A DNA stretch of 64,000 nucleotides from an uncultured Oscillospiraceae bacterium (GTDB lineage: Bacteria; Bacillota; Clostridia; Oscillospirales; Oscillospiraceae). The position numbers were made by a program, and so were the translations under genes. This document shows, piece by piece, positions 53,176-60,195 of the stretch (position 1 is the stretch's first letter; each line of letters opens with the position of its first letter). Location: positions 1 to 64,000 of the forward strand of contig CAKTOW010000010.1 of NCBI GenBank assembly GCA_934590325.1, given 5' to 3'. The notes under the pieces are model-generated. The model made no database searches. It worked only from the letters and a program-made list of their open reading frames with translations, and was not told where the DNA came from.

Positions 53176-54612
53176 ATGGCAACGGTCAATTTTGTTCACT
53201 ACGATTCGCAGAGCGTTACTGTTCTCAAAAATGTGGTGGCCTATGTGAAGCAGGATGAGAAGACGCTGATGGATGATGGTCAGCACCTCATCAGCGGGAT
53301 CAACTGCACGCCGCAGATGACTTTCCACGAATTCGTCGCCACACGGGAATCGCACCACAAGGAAAGTCCCGTCTGGTTTTATCACTACACGCAGGCCTTC
53401 CATCCGGATGAGAACATCACTCCACAGCAGGCACACGAACTGGCAAAGGAGTTCGCCGCCAGGGCCTGGTCGGACAGCGAGGTGCTGATCACAACGCATA
53501 TCGATAAGCCGCACATCCATTCTCACTTTTTGGTCAACGCCGTCTGCCATCAGACTGGGCGGATGCTCCGGCAGGAGAAAGGAACCCTAAAGCGGCTCCG
53601 CAATCTTTCGGACGAACTCTGTGAGACTCATGGCTTCTCCGTTCTGAAACCCACACAAAAGGAGTCCGATGCCATGAACGCCAGAGAGTATCGCTCCGCT
53701 GCCAAGGGAGAAAGTTGGAAGATGCAGATCATCTGCGCAGTGGATGGCTGCATGAAGCGCAGTGGTGACAAAGATGAATTCATCCGACACATGAAAAAGC
53801 TGGGCTACCAAGTTCGGTGGGAGGATGCCCGGCGCAGTATCACCTACACCCATCCCAACGGCATGAAGGCCAGAGACATCAAATTGTTCGACAAAAGATA
53901 TCAGAAGGAGGTCATGGAACGTGAATTCAGGATCAGGGCAGAAATTATCTCTGGAGGAGTTGAAGCAGCTCCATCAGCCGACAACTGCGCAGACTCCGGT
54001 ACAGGAACAGGTAGCACCGCCCGAAACGCATCCCACGAAGGAGGAGTGGATGGAGATGATAGAGTATCTCGATACTCTGTGGTATCACACGGACCTGCAA
54101 ACGAATCTGCTGAAAAAGGTCAGCGAACTGCTGGAACAGCTCCCGACCCGGACGCAGATGGACGAGCTGCTGAAAGCGGTGAAGCATCTGGAACAAATGA
54201 GCAAACAGGCTGGGAAGCCGAAAGAGAATTCTTTTTCTCTGCACAGAATCAGACTTCCCAGACTGCATCTGCCACACGTCAGTATTCCGGCATTGATCTC
54301 TCTGCTGATGGCGGCGGCAGCACTGCTTCTGCTCTGGTGGGGCTTGGGCACCGTCTGGAGCAGCTCCAGTCTGCTGCCCCTGTGATGCCCGTACAGCACC
54401 ACACCGACAGAAAGGTACTGCAAAAAGAACGCGAAAAGAAGATTGCCCTCGGTCACAAGGCAGATGACCGCGAGGACGAGGTGAGTTATTGGGGTAGGTT
54501 CACAAATTGTCCCTATGAAACGCCGGAGAAGGGGCGCGTCTTTTGTTGTTACCCTCTGTGCAGTATGGCGTCCAGGTCCTGCTGGGGATGGGTGACAGGC
54601 TGCAGATGGTAG
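53176..54612 (+). CDS. mobA: MobA/VirD2-type relaxase, C-terminus altered at the element edge
   Basis: This 478-residue frame starts MATVNFVHYD. The MOBP-like relaxase domain fills residues 1-240, with the histidine metal triad in THIDKPHIHSHFLVNAV and a likely catalytic Tyr in VVAYVKQDEKT. It nicks oriT and leads strand transfer. Residues about 250-400 are low-complexity Ser/Gly/Ala because another gene is encoded there in a second frame. LQKEREKKIALGHKADDRED (about residues 415-434) looks like the natural family end. The last 43 residues come from flanking repeat DNA and overlap the hcp 3' end antisense, so the original stop has probably been lost. Confidence 0.85.
   Translation: MATVNFVHYDSQSVTVLKNVVAYVKQDEKTLMDDGQHLISGINCTPQMTFHEFVATRESHHKESPVWFYHYTQAFHPDENITPQQAHELAKEFAARAWSDSEVLITTHIDKPHIHSHFLVNAVCHQTGRMLRQEKGTLKRLRNLSDELCETHGFSVLKPTQKESDAMNAREYRSAAKGESWKMQIICAVDGCMKRSGDKDEFIRHMKKLGYQVRWEDARRSITYTHPNGMKARDIKLFDKRYQKEVMEREFRIRAEIISGGVEAAPSADNCADSGTGTGSTARNASHEGGVDGDDRVSRYSVVSHGPANESAEKGQRTAGTAPDPDADGRAAESGEASGTNEQTGWEAEREFFFSAQNQTSQTASATRQYSGIDLSADGGGSTASALVGLGHRLEQLQSAAPVMPVQHHTDRKVLQKEREKKIALGHKADDREDEVSYWGRFTNCPYETPEKGRVFCCYPLCSMASRSCWGWVTGCRW
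53921..54385 (+). CDS. MobB-like membrane protein nested in the relaxase gene
   Basis: This 154-residue protein is read in another frame inside the relaxase gene. GTG start with AAGGAGG nine bases before it. The product has a Gln/Glu-rich coiled-coil-like middle (EMIEYLDTLWYHTDLQTNLL, then LLKAVKHLEQMSKQ) and one strong transmembrane segment (ALISLLMAAAALLLLWWGL) near the C-terminus. ColE1-type plasmids encode MobB in the same overlapping way, and MobB ties the relaxosome to the membrane. The relaxase frame is low complexity exactly where this frame is complex, which supports its reality. Confidence 0.7.
   Translation: MNSGSGQKLSLEELKQLHQPTTAQTPVQEQVAPPETHPTKEEWMEMIEYLDTLWYHTDLQTNLLKKVSELLEQLPTRTQMDELLKAVKHLEQMSKQAGKPKENSFSLHRIRLPRLHLPHVSIPALISLLMAAAALLLLWWGLGTVWSSSSLLPL
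54492..54550 (-). repeat. Right flank repeat of the foreign block (3' of hcp)
   Basis: Read on the minus strand: AACAACAAAAGACGCGCCCC, 12 bases, TCATAGGGA, 6 bases, GTGAACC, as at 37664-37718. It begins at the hcp stop codon. Relaxase-like sequence ends about 10 nt outside it, so the element edge is placed at about 54480-54492. Confidence 0.55.
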
Positions 54613-56117
54613 GCGTCCACCAGCGTTTTCACCACGGTCTCCGACAGGAAGGCCGGCAGCGTGGGGCCCAGATAGATGTCCTTGATGCCCAGTGCCAGCA
54701 GCGTCAGCAGGATGCACACCGCCTTCTGCTCGTACCAGGACAGCACCAGCGTCAGCGGCAGTTCGTTGACGGTGCAGCCGAAGGCCTCCGCCAGTGCCAG
54801 CGCGATCTGCACGGCACTGTAGGCATCGTTGCACTGGCCCACGTCCAGTATGCGGGGGATGCCGTTGATGTCGCCCAGGTCCAGGTCGTTGAACCGGAAC
54901 TTGCCGCAGGCCAGCGTCAGTATCAGCGAGTCCATGGGTGCAGCCTTCACAAAGTCCGTGTAGTAGTTCCGTCCCGGGTGTGCGCCGTCGCAGCCGCCCA
55001 CGAGGAAGATGTGCTTCACCGCGCCGCTTTTGATGGCGTCGATCACCGCCGGGGCGCTGTCGCCCAGGGCGTTGTGGGCGAAGCCCGTGGTCAGGATGTG
55101 CCCACCGTTGATGCCGCTCATGCTGCGGTCGGTGGAGTATCCGCCCAGCGCCAGCGCCTGGTCAATGACCGGCGTAAAGTCCTTCCGTCCCCGGTCGTCC
55201 TCCGTGATGTGCCGCAGCCCCGGATACCCCACCACGGAGGTGGTGTAGATGCGGTCGGCGTAGCTGGGCCGGGGCGGCATCAGGCAGTTGGTGGTCATCA
55301 GGATGGGCGCGGGGATATTGTCGAATTCGTTCTGCTGATTCTGCCACGCGGTGCCGAAGTTCCCGGCCAGCTGGGGGTATTTGTTCAGCCCCGGATACCC
55401 GTGGGCGGGCAGCATCTCACTGTGGGTGTACACATTGACGCCGGTGCCCCGGGTCTGCTCCAGCAGCTGGTGCAGGTCCTCCAGGTCGTGGCCGGACACC
55501 ACGATGAACGGCCCCTGCCGCACATCCGTGTGTACCTTCGTGGGCACGGGGTCGCCGAAGGCCGCGGTGTTGGCCCTGTCCAGCAGCGCCATGCACTTGT
55601 AGTTCACCAGGCCGAACTCCGTGATGAGCGACAGCCACTCCTCCACGGTGTGCTCCTGCCGCAGCGCACGCAGCCCCTTGTAGAACCACCGGCTCACCTC
55701 TTCGTCCTCCTGCGCCAGGCGGAAGGCGTGGTGGGCGTAGGCGGCCATGCCCTTCATGCCGAACAGCAGGGTGCTGCGCAGGGACACTGTGTCCGTGTCA
55801 CCCTTCCACAGCCATCCCGGTTCCTCCACTGGCAGGCGCTGGGGCGCCAGCTTTTCCGCCCTGCGGATATACCCCTGCAGCGCGGTGTTGTCGAAGTTCA
55901 CGTTGGTCAGCGTGGCGAACAGCCCATCCGCCAGCAGGCGCGTCACCTCCGGCGGATACTCCTCCTTTTCGCCGTACACCTCCGCCAGGTGTATCAGCGA
56001 GCACACCAGATAGTCCTGCAGGTTGGCGGTCTTGGGCTGCTTACCGCACACGCCGGTGCGAACGCACCCGCTGTTGCCTGCCGTCTGCTGGCACTGGAAA
56101 CAGAACATTTCAGACAT
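54549..56117 (-). CDS. hcp: Hybrid cluster protein (hydroxylamine/NO-related reductase)
   Basis: This 522-residue protein has an N-terminal cubane-cluster motif CFQCQQTAGNSGCVRTGVCG and hybrid-cluster ligands in later segments: GVNVYTHSEMLPAHGYP, TNCLMPPRPSYADR, LVGGCDGAHPGRNYY, ILDVGQCNDAYSAV. The protein reduces hydroxylamine and is tied to nitric oxide and S-nitrosylation defence. Length is a little under the usual 540-550. The start MSEMFCFQCQ follows GGGAGGTCATACT. It lies right next to the foreign block, which ends at its stop codon. Confidence 0.93.
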   Translation of the reverse strand: MSEMFCFQCQQTAGNSGCVRTGVCGKQPKTANLQDYLVCSLIHLAEVYGEKEEYPPEVTRLLADGLFATLTNVNFDNTALQGYIRRAEKLAPQRLPVEEPGWLWKGDTDTVSLRSTLLFGMKGMAAYAHHAFRLAQEDEEVSRWFYKGLRALRQEHTVEEWLSLITEFGLVNYKCMALLDRANTAAFGDPVPTKVHTDVRQGPFIVVSGHDLEDLHQLLEQTRGTGVNVYTHSEMLPAHGYPGLNKYPQLAGNFGTAWQNQQNEFDNIPAPILMTTNCLMPPRPSYADRIYTTSVVGYPGLRHITEDDRGRKDFTPVIDQALALGGYSTDRSMSGINGGHILTTGFAHNALGDSAPAVIDAIKSGAVKHIFLVGGCDGAHPGRNYYTDFVKAAPMDSLILTLACGKFRFNDLDLGDINGIPRILDVGQCNDAYSAVQIALALAEAFGCTVNELPLTLVLSWYEQKAVCILLTLLALGIKDIYLGPTLPAFLSETVVKTLVDAYHLQPVTHPQQDLDAILHRG

Positions 56118-56177
56118 AGTATGACCTCCCGAAAGCGTTGTCACCGGTAGTCTGACCCGCCGGGAAGAAGAATATGC

Positions 56178-56207
56178 AAAAACCGGGCGCCGCGGCACCC
56201 GGTTTTT
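56178..56207 (-). terminator. Terminator of the MBL hydrolase gene
   Basis: On the minus strand AAAAACCGGGTGCC-GC-GGCGCCCGGTTTTT, lying 5 nt after the stop at 56212. It separates that gene from hcp. Confidence 0.85.
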
Positions 56208-56211
56208 CATA

Positions 56212-57087
56212 TCATATTTTTCGCCAGACCATGCGGCAGGCCTCCGGCTCGGTGGTGACCTCGCCCTTGTCCATCAGATAGCTGAGGTAGGACCTGACCG
56301 TGCTGCCCATCAGGGCATACTGGGGCAGGGACATGGCCAGGCCGTAGGTCCGGAACACCCCCGCCAGCACTTCGTCGAAGGTCGCGCCGGTGCACAGTGC
56401 CGCGATGCGCTCCGCCGCCTCCTGCGTGCGGTCGATGTTGTACTGGGCCAGCGGCGTGATGTCCTCGGTGGCCGCCGCGTGGGAGGGCACGAACAGCGCG
56501 GCGGTCATGGCCTTGACCTGCTCCAGCGTGTCCAGATACGCGCCCACATCGTACAGGAACGCGATACCGTACTTGTCCAGAGTTTCCCGTGAGGCCAGAC
56601 AGTCCGCCAAATACACCACGTCGTCCGCCGTGCGGAACCCCACCATGTCCAGGAAGTGTCCCGGCAGGGGGATGAGCGCCCAGCCCGCGGGCAGCACCTC
56701 CGCCGTCAAAAGCTGCGCTTGGCTCTCCTGCGCCATAAGGAATTTGTTCCGCAGAGCCTTGGGCGGGCAGCCGCCGTACAGCAGCGTGGGCTCCAGCACT
56801 GGGCGGCAGGTAATGTACTGCTCCATTCCCGGCGCGTAGATGGCGCAGCCGGTCTGCTTCTGAAGGTACTGGTTGCCGCCGATGTGGTCGGCGTTGGAAT
56901 GGGTGTTGTAGATCGCCGTCAGACGCCAGCCATTGGCGTCCAGCTGCTGCCGCACCTTCCGCCCTGCGTCCTTGTCGCTGCCGCTGTCGATCAGGCACAC
57001 CCGGTCGCCGCCCAGCTGCACCAGCCCCACCTTGGCGGGACTTTCGATATAATAGCTTCCGCCCTTGGCCTGTATCAGCTCGTACAT
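56212..57087 (-). CDS. MBL-fold metallo-hydrolase
   Basis: This 291-residue protein has the motif NTHSNADHIGGN, in which the second His of HxHxDH is Asn, so the metal site is slightly reduced. LPGHFLDMVGF and VYLADCLAS supply later ligands, and a 70-residue helical C-terminus (YNIDRTQEAAERIAALC) is characteristic of a small clostridial subgroup. Hydrolysis of thioesters or cyclic phosphodiesters is possible; the substrate is unknown. A GGAGGGCGGCG site precedes the ATG. Confidence 0.78.
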   Translation of the reverse strand: MYELIQAKGGSYYIESPAKVGLVQLGGDRVCLIDSGSDKDAGRKVRQQLDANGWRLTAIYNTHSNADHIGGNQYLQKQTGCAIYAPGMEQYITCRPVLEPTLLYGGCPPKALRNKFLMAQESQAQLLTAEVLPAGWALIPLPGHFLDMVGFRTADDVVYLADCLASRETLDKYGIAFLYDVGAYLDTLEQVKAMTAALFVPSHAAATEDITPLAQYNIDRTQEAAERIAALCTGATFDEVLAGVFRTYGLAMSLPQYALMGSTVRSYLSYLMDKGEVTTEPEACRMVWRKI

Positions 57088-57145
57088 AAACGCCGCCCTC
57101 CTTCATTTTTCCCCATTGTACCACGGTGCCCGCCCCGGCGCAACA

Positions 57146-57177
57146 AAAAAGGAAACGACCGCAGCCGTTTCCTTTTT
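57146..57177. terminator. Bidirectional terminator after the chromate-transporter pair
   Basis: AAAAAGGAAACG and CGTTTCCTTTTT form a 12-bp stem around an 8-nt loop, 10 nt beyond the stop at 57187. Confidence 0.85.
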
Positions 57178-57186
57178 CCTGTATGC

Positions 57187-57747
57187 TCAGAATTTCAGCA
57201 TCACGCCGATCAGGGCGGAAATGCCGATGAATACGATGGGGTGCCATTTTTTCACCACAGGCACCCAGTTGGTGCACACCAGCAGCACCGCCGCCAGCGC
57301 AATGGCCGGCCAGTTCAGCAGGGCGAGGCCGGTCTCGCCGCTGTGCAGCAGAGCGATAGGCACCACGGAGATGCCCGCCGCCGCCACCAGCGCCGTGGAT
57401 GCCGGCCGCAGGCCGTAGAAAGCCGCATTGACCCATTTGCTGTCGCGGAAGGCCTTCAGGAATGCCGCCACGATAAGGATGACGATGATGGACGGCATCA
57501 CCAGGCCGATGGTGGCCACCAGCGCGCCGCCGATACCGCCGGTGGTGAAGCCCACGTAGGTGGCCATGTTCACGCCGATAGGGCCCGGTGTGGACTCGGA
57601 CACCGCCAGCATGTCCGCCAGCTGCGCGGAGGTGAACCACCCGGTGCGCTCGGACATATCTTGCAGGAAGGGCAGGGTGGCCAGCCCGCCGCCCACGGCG
57701 AACAGGCCGGTCTTGAAGAATTCCCAGAAAAGCTGGAGGTACAGCAT
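57187..57747 (-). CDS. chrA2: Chromate transporter half-protein (second subunit)
   Basis: This 186-residue half-size CHR-family membrane protein has FFKTGLFAVGGGLATLPFLQ at the N-terminus and the family signature in VSESTPGPIGVNMATYVGF. About five hydrophobic helices follow. Short CHR proteins come in pairs that together replace one long ChrA. Family members export chromate, but many gut homologs probably move another anion. Its start shares a base with the stop of the partner gene. Confidence 0.88.
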   Translation of the reverse strand: MLYLQLFWEFFKTGLFAVGGGLATLPFLQDMSERTGWFTSAQLADMLAVSESTPGPIGVNMATYVGFTTGGIGGALVATIGLVMPSIIVILIVAAFLKAFRDSKWVNAAFYGLRPASTALVAAAGISVVPIALLHSGETGLALLNWPAIALAAVLLVCTNWVPVVKKWHPIVFIGISALIGVMLKF

Positions 57748-58295
57748 TATTTCGCCCTCCTTATAAAGTTCTGAATGATGATGCCCAGGCAGGCTGCCGC
57801 TGCCACGAAGATCACCGGTGACAGGTCGGTCAGCAGCGATGCCGCCAGAACGGCCAGGAAGATAAGTCCCGCCGCCCAGTCCTTCACCGAGCCCTTGAAC
57901 AGCTTCACCACTGCGTTGAAGATTAGTACACACACGCACACGCGGATGCCCGCAAAGGCGTGCTGTACCCACTCCAAGTGGGAGAAGTTGTTGATGACAC
58001 CGGCCAGCGCCGTGATAATGACCAGAGACGGGAACACGATGCCCAGCGTGGCCACGATGCCGCCGAGGATGCCCGCCTGCTTCTGTCCCACAAAGGTAGC
58101 AGTGTTCACGGCGATGATACCGGGGGTGCACTGGCCGATGGCGAAGTAGTCCACCAGCTCCTCATCGGTGGACCAGTGCTTGTCCTCCACTACTTCGCGC
58201 TGGAGGATGGGTAACATGGCCATACCGCCGCCAAAAGTCATGACGCCCACCTTGGCGAAGGTGAGGAACAATTGGCCTAAAAGTTTCATATTCAT
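57747..58295 (-). CDS. chrA1: Chromate transporter half-protein (first subunit)
   Basis: This 182-residue protein is the partner of the gene at 57187, with LFLTFAKVGVMTFGGGMAMLPIL and FAIGQCTPGIIAVNTATFVGQ as the two signature regions, then about four hydrophobic helices. The coding regions are joined by TAATG, so equal synthesis is expected. The upstream gap to birA (58296-58408) is AT-rich and holds no gene. Confidence 0.88.
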   Translation of the reverse strand: MNMKLLGQLFLTFAKVGVMTFGGGMAMLPILQREVVEDKHWSTDEELVDYFAIGQCTPGIIAVNTATFVGQKQAGILGGIVATLGIVFPSLVIITALAGVINNFSHLEWVQHAFAGIRVCVCVLIFNAVVKLFKGSVKDWAAGLIFLAVLAASLLTDLSPVIFVAAAACLGIIIQNFIRRAK

Positions 58296-58408
58296 GAAAA
58301 AATTACCTCGATTTTGATATTTGATGATAAAAATGTGGCTCGTTTTGTAAAAAATGAGATGCTGGAAAATGAGCGCTTCAGCGCACTTTTTGCGGGAAAA
58401 AGTTGCAA

Positions 58409-59182
58409 TTATTCCGCGTAGCCATAGGTACCGCGGACGGACACTTCGCCGCTGCGGACGGTCTCGATGCTTCCATCCTCATACCGCACCGTCAGGCCGA
58501 ACTGGTCATCAACGGCCAAAGCTGTTGCGCGACAGGCGTTTCCGCCCTTCAGCACCTGCACCTGCTTTCCCAGATTATGGCAGAGTGAGCGGTATTCCGA
58601 CAGCCATTCCACCGGGTCGGAGAGGGCGGCGCGGAGGGAGGTCAGCTGGGTGAGGATGGCGTCCGCCAGCGTGTCGGGGGATACGTGAAACCCTTGCAGC
58701 GCAAGGGATGTGGCCATATCTGCTATGTCGGGAGTGAAGGAGGTCTGCCCCACGTTGACGCCGATGCCCACCACCAGCCAGTCGGCAAAACGGTTACCCT
58801 TTTGGCTACCCTTTTGGCTAGTTGGACAAAGCGGTCGTACGCATGTTTCGGTCAATATCCCGGATAACTTACCGCTGCGGAGCAGCACATCGTTGCACCA
58901 CTTGATGCCGCACCGGGCGCCGCAGACGGAGAACACGGCCCGGCACACCGCCACCGCCGCCATGGGGGTGACGGAGAACAGCTGGTCCGCCGGACAGTCC
59001 CGCCACAGAACGGACAGGTACAGCCCGCCGGGGGGAGATCGGAACGAACGGCCCAGGCGGCCCTTGCCGGCGGTCTGGGCGGCGGCGATGACGGCCACGT
59101 TGTCCGCGCCCTGGGCGGCCAGGGCCTTGCAGACCTCATTGGTGGAATCCACCTCATCATAGCGCAGTATCTGCCAGTCCAC
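58409..59182 (-). CDS. birA: Biotin-protein ligase, lacking repressor domain
   Basis: This 257-residue enzyme activates biotin with ATP and attaches it to carboxylase subunits. Seen motifs are DSTNEVCKAL, the biotinyl-AMP loop AGKGRLGRSF (GRGRxG-like), IKWCNDVLL (usually KWPND) and VVGIGVNVGQ. No N-terminal helix-turn-helix is present, so it is not a biotin repressor. A 12-bp tandem duplication at 58796-58819 encodes SQKGSQKG in the loop before the central ADWLVVGIG strand. It is divergent from bioY, the biotin transporter gene. Confidence 0.92.
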   Translation of the reverse strand: MDWQILRYDEVDSTNEVCKALAAQGADNVAVIAAAQTAGKGRLGRSFRSPPGGLYLSVLWRDCPADQLFSVTPMAAVAVCRAVFSVCGARCGIKWCNDVLLRSGKLSGILTETCVRPLCPTSQKGSQKGNRFADWLVVGIGVNVGQTSFTPDIADMATSLALQGFHVSPDTLADAILTQLTSLRAALSDPVEWLSEYRSLCHNLGKQVQVLKGGNACRATALAVDDQFGLTVRYEDGSIETVRSGEVSVRGTYGYAE

Positions 59183-59276
59183 GGCCGTCGCCTCCCTTCG
59201 TCATACCATCGATAAACAAGGGCATGCCCTTGCCGGTCGGAGGTATTGTAGCACCGCGGGCGGTATTTGTAAATAG

Positions 59277-59305
59277 TTGACAGCCGCTAAGAATTTTGCT
59301 ACCAT
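59277..59305 (+). promoter_or_regulatory. Promoter of bioY
   Basis: A consensus TTGACA and TACCAT are separated by 17 nt, 43 nt before the GTG start. Confidence 0.75.
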
Positions 59306-59348
59306 TAGGACAAATTTCCGGTGTTTTCCCGCCGTGGAGGTGCGTCCC

Positions 59349-59912
59349 GTGAACAATACGAAAAAGATGGTATATACGGCGCTGTTTGCCGCGCTGACGG
59401 CGGCGGGGGCGTTCATGCGGATACCCATGGGGTACAGCTCCGTGACGCTGCAATACCTGTTCACCGCCATGGCGGGGCTGCTGCTGGGGCGGAAGTGGGG
59501 CGCGCTGAGCCAGGCGGTGTATGTGTTCCTGGGGCTGGTGGGGCTGCCCATCTTCACCATGGGCGGCGGCTTCGGCTACGTGTTCCAGCCTACCTTCGGT
59601 TTTCTGCTGGGGCTGATCCCGGCGGCGTGGGTGGTGGGCGCCATCGCGGCGCAGCGGTTCGGCGACCAGAGGCGCATGGCGCTGGCGGCACTGGCGGGCC
59701 TGGCGGTGCTGTATGCCGTAGGGCTGCCCTACATGGCGGTCATACTGAACGTATATATGGGCAAGGGTATGGACTTCAGAGCCATCCTGTGGGCGGGGAT
59801 GCTGCCCTATCTGCCCGGCGACGCGGTGAAGATCGTGGTGGCGGCGGGCGTGTGCCCGGTGCTGGGGCGCAGGTTGAAGCTGGCCGATGGCAGCCATAAG
59901 CGGGAGGAATGA
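59349..59912 (+). CDS. bioY: Biotin transporter S component BioY
   Basis: This 187-residue membrane protein has six hydrophobic helices and the BioY motifs KMVYTALFAALTAAGAFMRIP, VYVFLGLVGLPIF and GGGFGYVFQPTFGFLLG. It binds biotin and delivers it alone or with a shared ECF module, which is not encoded in this window. The start is GTG (MNNTKKMVYT) after GGAGGTGCGTCCC. The divergent pair with birA suggests the cell imports biotin rather than making it. Confidence 0.92.
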   Translation: MNNTKKMVYTALFAALTAAGAFMRIPMGYSSVTLQYLFTAMAGLLLGRKWGALSQAVYVFLGLVGLPIFTMGGGFGYVFQPTFGFLLGLIPAAWVVGAIAAQRFGDQRRMALAALAGLAVLYAVGLPYMAVILNVYMGKGMDFRAILWAGMLPYLPGDAVKIVVAAGVCPVLGRRLKLADGSHKREE

Positions 59913-59974
59913 CCTTGTGCAATACCTCCAAACCGACTCCTGAAAATTTGGTGTGATATTGGCGCAGAAATGTA

Positions 59975-60003
59975 TTGCATTTTTGCGCTTCGCCCCGTAT
60001 AAT
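59975..60003 (+). promoter_or_regulatory. Promoter of the uracil permease leader
   Basis: TTGCAT and a consensus TATAAT are separated by 17 nt. Transcription would begin near 60010, about 24 nt before the leader ATG. Confidence 0.8.
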
Positions 60004-60033
60004 AGGCAAGAAAAATGAGAGGAGGGACGAGCC

Positions 60034-60108
60034 ATGACCTGCACGACTGTTGTGAAAAAGCGGATGGACGCTCCCTCTGTTTTCATTTCTGATATTGTTT
60101 CCTTTTGA
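60034..60108 (+). CDS. 24-residue leader peptide of the uracil permease gene
   Basis: ATG follows GAGGAGGGACGAGCC, and the frame ends at a TGA at 60106-60108. The peptide begins MTCTTVVKKRMDAP and ends FISDIVSF. Its second half is encoded by a U-rich tract (20 of the last 33 bases), and its stop codon overlaps the first bases of a terminator stem. This arrangement matches pyrBI-type attenuation, in which low UTP stalls polymerase in the U tract and lets the ribosome catch up and block the terminator. Confidence 0.7.
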   Translation: MTCTTVVKKRMDAPSVFISDIVSF

Positions 60109-60137
60109 CCGGTGATCATTTCACCGGTCATTTTTTT
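60107..60137 (+). terminator. Attenuator terminator in the uracil permease leader
   Basis: GACCGGTGA-TCATT-TCACCGGTC is a perfect 9-bp stem followed by AT7. It stands between the leader peptide and the permease, 59 nt before its start, so it must be bypassed for expression. Confidence 0.85.
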
Positions 60138-60195
60138 GGACCTGTTTGTACGTAAGTGGAAATAAAGAGCGAATGAGAAAGAGAGGACAAGTCAC

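Noticed and set aside
58796-58819. Possible CRISPR or satellite repeat
   Set aside because: Only two 12-bp units inside a coding region. No spaced repeat array or cas gene was seen anywhere in the window.
60004-60195. PyrR-binding or riboswitch leader for the uracil permease
   Set aside because: I see no PyrR loop consensus and no aptamer-like structure. The leader peptide with overlapping terminator explains the layout better.
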